Made by a program: the position numbers and the translations under genes. Positions 6,089 to 8,086 of a stretch of 8,086 nt of DNA are shown here, in pieces. Within the stretch, counting starts at the first letter, position 1. Every line of letters starts with the position of its first letter. This DNA comes from an uncultured Planctomycetales bacterium (GTDB lineage Bacteria; Planctomycetota; Planctomycetia; Isosphaerales; Isosphaeraceae): assembly GCA_937997355.1 (NCBI GenBank), contig CALKTZ010000046.1:1-8086 (forward strand), written 5' to 3'. The notes under the pieces are model-generated. The model searched no databases, was not told the origin of the DNA, and worked only from the letters and a program-made list of their open reading frames with translations.

Positions 6089-7438
6089 ATGCGGATTCGA
6101 AGTGAACTTGCTCGGCGGGCGCTCGCGTTATCGGCCGGTTTCGGCGGCATCACCCTGGCGGCCTGGGTTTCGGCCGGGCCTCCGGCGCAGCCGAACCATG
6201 GGGGGCACGCGGCGCAGCCGAAGCCCGGGGCTCAAGCTCCCGCCGGCAGCCACGCTCAGCACGAAGACCTGTTCCGCTCGACGGCCCCCGAGGTGGCGCG
6301 CGTCGACTGGGACCCGCGCTTCAAACGCGAGGTCAAGTACTCGGCGATCGGGGATCGCGCGATCATCCAGGGGGACATCGTGCTCGGGAAGCTCGACGAC
6401 GTCCGCAGGCGTCGGCTCTATTCCCTGGCGGAAGAGGCCAGGCAGATCGATCTCGACAATCCCGACCTCAAGCTCACTGAGGAGCAGAAGGGGGTAATCC
6501 GCGCGCTCAAGAACGTTCACCCCCCCGCCGACCTCGCCGCCGAATCCCGCGCGAGGCAGCAATCGAAGGCCGTGCGGATCATCAACGATCTGATCCGGTT
6601 CAAGGATCAGGCCAAATCGCTCGCGGATTATCCGGCCGCCGCCCTCGACGCCTACAAGAAGGCCGCGGCCCACTCCCCCAAGGCCGCGGCGGAAATCCAG
6701 GTCGGCGCCCGGTATCGTTGGTCGCAGGGGATCGTCCCCTACAAGATCGACGGCAACGTCCTCAGCAAGGAGATGATCGCCGCGGCGATCGACCACTGGC
6801 ACGCGAGCACCGACCGCATCCATCTCCGGGAGGCCAGGCCCGAAGATACGAATTACGTCCGGTTCGTCCTGGGAGACGGGTGCAGCTCGTCGATCGGCCG
6901 GGTCGGGGGGGAGCAGCAAATCACCCTCGCGGACGGTTGCGAGGTGCCGCAAATCATCCACGAGATCGGCCATGCCGTCGGGCTCTGGCACGAGCAGTGC
7001 CGCAGCGACCGGGACGTCTACCTGGTCATCCACGATGAAAACGTGGACTTCGAGCAGCTCCACAACTTCGACCTCGCGGGGGCCGAGGGGCAGGATGTCG
7101 GCACGTTCGATTTCGGCTCGATCATGCTCTATCCTCCATCGGCGTTCAGCGACAACGGCCAGGCGACGATGACCTCGCGGTTCCCCAACGTGGGAACCTG
7201 GGGGGTCGGCTCGCCGGGGATCGACGGGCTGAGCATCGGCGACCTTCAGGGGGTGAGCGCGATGTACCTGGCACCGGCCAGCCCGCCCAATCCCAGGCAT
7301 GTGGGCATCGCCGCGGTCGCCAGCACCAAGAAGGCGGCGGCTGCACCCGCATCGACAATGCGGCTCGTGCCGATCCCGCACCTTCGGAATCAGGCCCCGC
7401 GCGCCCTCGCGCCGAGGTCGGCCCCCCGGCAACGCTGA
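6089..7438 (+). CDS. Astacin-family (M12A) zinc metalloprotease, secreted, with long pro-region
   Basis: The protein has 449 residues from the ATG at 6089, selected by AAGGAG seven bases upstream; an in-frame ATG at 6026 lacks such a site. Residues 1-29 look like a Sec signal (cleavage near WVSA), followed by a Pro/Ala/His-rich linker (30-58). QGDIVLG (94-100) resembles the astacin pro-region G-D switch, in which Asp96 would cap the zinc. About 105 charged, helical residues follow before the catalytic domain starts near GARYRW (206-211). The zinc site is HEIGHAVGLWHEQCRSDRD (291-309), with His291, Glu292, His295 and His301. The Met-turn is SIMLY (344-348), with Met346 and Tyr348. Cys265 and Cys284 flank the usual 'SSIGRVGG.Q.ITL' segment and should form a disulfide. 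Cys304 replaces the usual Ser. The end (396-449) is a basic Ala/Pro-rich tail. It is expected to cleave proteins outside the cytoplasm; the substrate is unknown. Confidence 0.93.
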   Translation: MRIRSELARRALALSAGFGGITLAAWVSAGPPAQPNHGGHAAQPKPGAQAPAGSHAQHEDLFRSTAPEVARVDWDPRFKREVKYSAIGDRAIIQGDIVLGKLDDVRRRRLYSLAEEARQIDLDNPDLKLTEEQKGVIRALKNVHPPADLAAESRARQQSKAVRIINDLIRFKDQAKSLADYPAAALDAYKKAAAHSPKAAAEIQVGARYRWSQGIVPYKIDGNVLSKEMIAAAIDHWHASTDRIHLREARPEDTNYVRFVLGDGCSSSIGRVGGEQQITLADGCEVPQIIHEIGHAVGLWHEQCRSDRDVYLVIHDENVDFEQLHNFDLAGAEGQDVGTFDFGSIMLYPPSAFSDNGQATMTSRFPNVGTWGVGSPGIDGLSIGDLQGVSAMYLAPASPPNPRHVGIAAVASTKKAAAAPASTMRLVPIPHLRNQAPRALAPRSAPRQR

Positions 7439-7497
7439 ACGAATCCGATCCGGCCGACGTACCGAGGATGTGCCGCGAAGGAGGAGGGGAAACCGTC

Positions 7498-7980
7498 ATG
7501 AATCATCCGATGGGGGTTCGGATCGGCCGGGGGGTTGCCGTCGCCGCGATGGCCTGGGGCCTGGTCGCGGCGAGCCTCCTTTGCGGGGCCGCGTTCGCAT
7601 TCGCCGCCGGCCTTCTCCGCCCATCCGGGCGGACGATTCATGGCGAGGTGGTCATGAAACCCTCGGGGGCCTCGTTCAAGGATGCCAACCTGCTCATCTT
7701 CGTCGAGGATGTGAGCGTGAAGGATGCGCGCGCCCGCTATCTCGCCAAGAAGGAAATCCGCAAGATTTCCCACGACGGCCGGCCCAACTCGGTTCTCCGA
7801 TTCAAGATCGAGGACCTCAAGCCCGAGCCCGGCCATCGCTATCAGGTTCGGGTGCTGGTGGATCTCGACCGCAACGGCCGGATCAGCCGGGGAGACTACC
7901 GCTCGGTGCGCGCCACTTCCGTCTTCACCGAGAAGGATCGCGACCCCCTGGTCGTCGAGGTCGAGCTGAAGCGAGAGTGA
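7498..7980 (+). CDS. Small exported YbaY/YscW-like beta protein with EF-hand-like loop
   Basis: The protein has 160 residues from the ATG at 7498, with GGAGGGG at 7483-7489 eight bases before it. The in-frame ATG at 7468 lacks a comparable site. A hydrophobic segment at about 12-37 acts as a signal peptide or anchor. Cys29 is preceded by SLL, which is not a lipobox. The remainder shows a pattern like the YbaY/YscW family (PF09619): HGEVVM (48-53), IFVEDVSVKDARA (67-79), ISHDGRP (90-96), LRFKIEDL (100-107) and YQVRVLVDLD (115-124). DLDRNGRISRGD (122-133) fits the 12-residue EF-hand calcium loop at positions 1, 3, 5, 6, 8 and 12. The family is beta-rich and found in cell envelopes; its exact role is unclear. 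The 59-base gap after the astacin gene suggests one transcript. Family assignment is moderate. Confidence 0.85.
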   Translation: MNHPMGVRIGRGVAVAAMAWGLVAASLLCGAAFAFAAGLLRPSGRTIHGEVVMKPSGASFKDANLLIFVEDVSVKDARARYLAKKEIRKISHDGRPNSVLRFKIEDLKPEPGHRYQVRVLVDLDRNGRISRGDYRSVRATSVFTEKDRDPLVVEVELKRE

Positions 7981-8017
7981 CGATGCGGCCTGGTTGCGCC
8001 GATCCGGGTATTACTTG

Positions 8018-8080
8018 TTCGGCGCGGGTCTCCCGACCCCGCCGAAACCGCCGACCGAAGGTCTCCCGTCCTTCGAGGTC
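8018..8080. repeat. Tandem hairpins sharing GGTCTCCCG, REP-like intergenic repeat and possible terminator
   Basis: The first hairpin, 8018-8046, pairs 8018-8030 with 8035-8046 (12 pairs, one bulged C) around the loop TCCC. The second, 8053-8080, pairs GACC and GAAGG with CCTTC and GGTC (two-base bulge) around the loop TCTCCCGT. Both carry GGTCTCCCG, at 8027-8035 and 8060-8068. They start 38 bases after the stop at 7980. No T tract follows on either strand, so this is less like a classical intrinsic terminator and more like an interspersed palindromic element. I associate similar intergenic sequences with Isosphaeraceae genomes, but that is from memory. The element may continue past the window. 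Confidence 0.5.
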
Positions 8081-8086
8081 GCGCAG

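Noticed and set aside
6184..6222. 12-base direct repeat GGCGCAGCCGAA in the astacin gene, at 6184 and 6211
   Set aside because: The copies are in frame, nine codons apart, and encode the low-complexity Ala/Gln/Pro linker. This is ordinary for such linkers.
6128..7432. A 434-codon open frame on the minus strand
   Set aside because: It is antisense to the astacin gene and has no domain-like pattern.

Overview
The window looks like chromosomal DNA of a planctomycete, most likely of the Isosphaeraceae type. This rests on high GC in most genes (sampled 60-base lines at 4201 and 6661 give 70% and 75%), many exported proteins of unknown function with Sec signals, a lipoprotein-type di-heme cytochrome, and a tandem-hairpin repeat between genes. 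The assignment is an inference from style and has not been matched to a genome. Eight complete genes and one partial gene are supported. Other long open frames opposite them read as antisense shadows.

Layout. Bases 1-711 (minus) hold the N-terminal 237 codons of an exported protein of unknown function that runs off the left edge. Diverging from it is a small tail-anchored protein (884-1135, plus). Bases 1196-2709 (minus) hold three overlapping genes: a DUF6941-like protein, a protein with a GGWNGY motif, and a charged protein with an NYPHSEV motif. This block is much poorer in GC than its flanks and reads as an acquired cassette. I recognise the sequence families but no known function; it is the best candidate here for an undescribed system.

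Upstream of the cassette on the same strand is a two-gene unit with a 37-base gap. It encodes a 588-residue di-heme c-type cytochrome lipoprotein of the MauG/cytochrome c peroxidase/RoxA type (3938-5704) and a short SrpA-type heme catalase-fold protein (2872-3900). Together they suggest peroxide or lipid-hydroperoxide chemistry.

Across a 384-base divergent intergenic region, the plus strand carries an astacin-type (M12A) zinc metalloprotease with signal peptide and pro-region (6089-7438). It is followed after 59 bases by a small exported YbaY/YscW-like protein with an EF-hand-like loop (7498-7980). The window ends in two adjacent hairpins sharing the sequence GGTCTCCCG (8018-8080), probably a repeated intergenic element that may also end transcription. 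No tRNA, rRNA, CRISPR array, transposase or integrase was seen.
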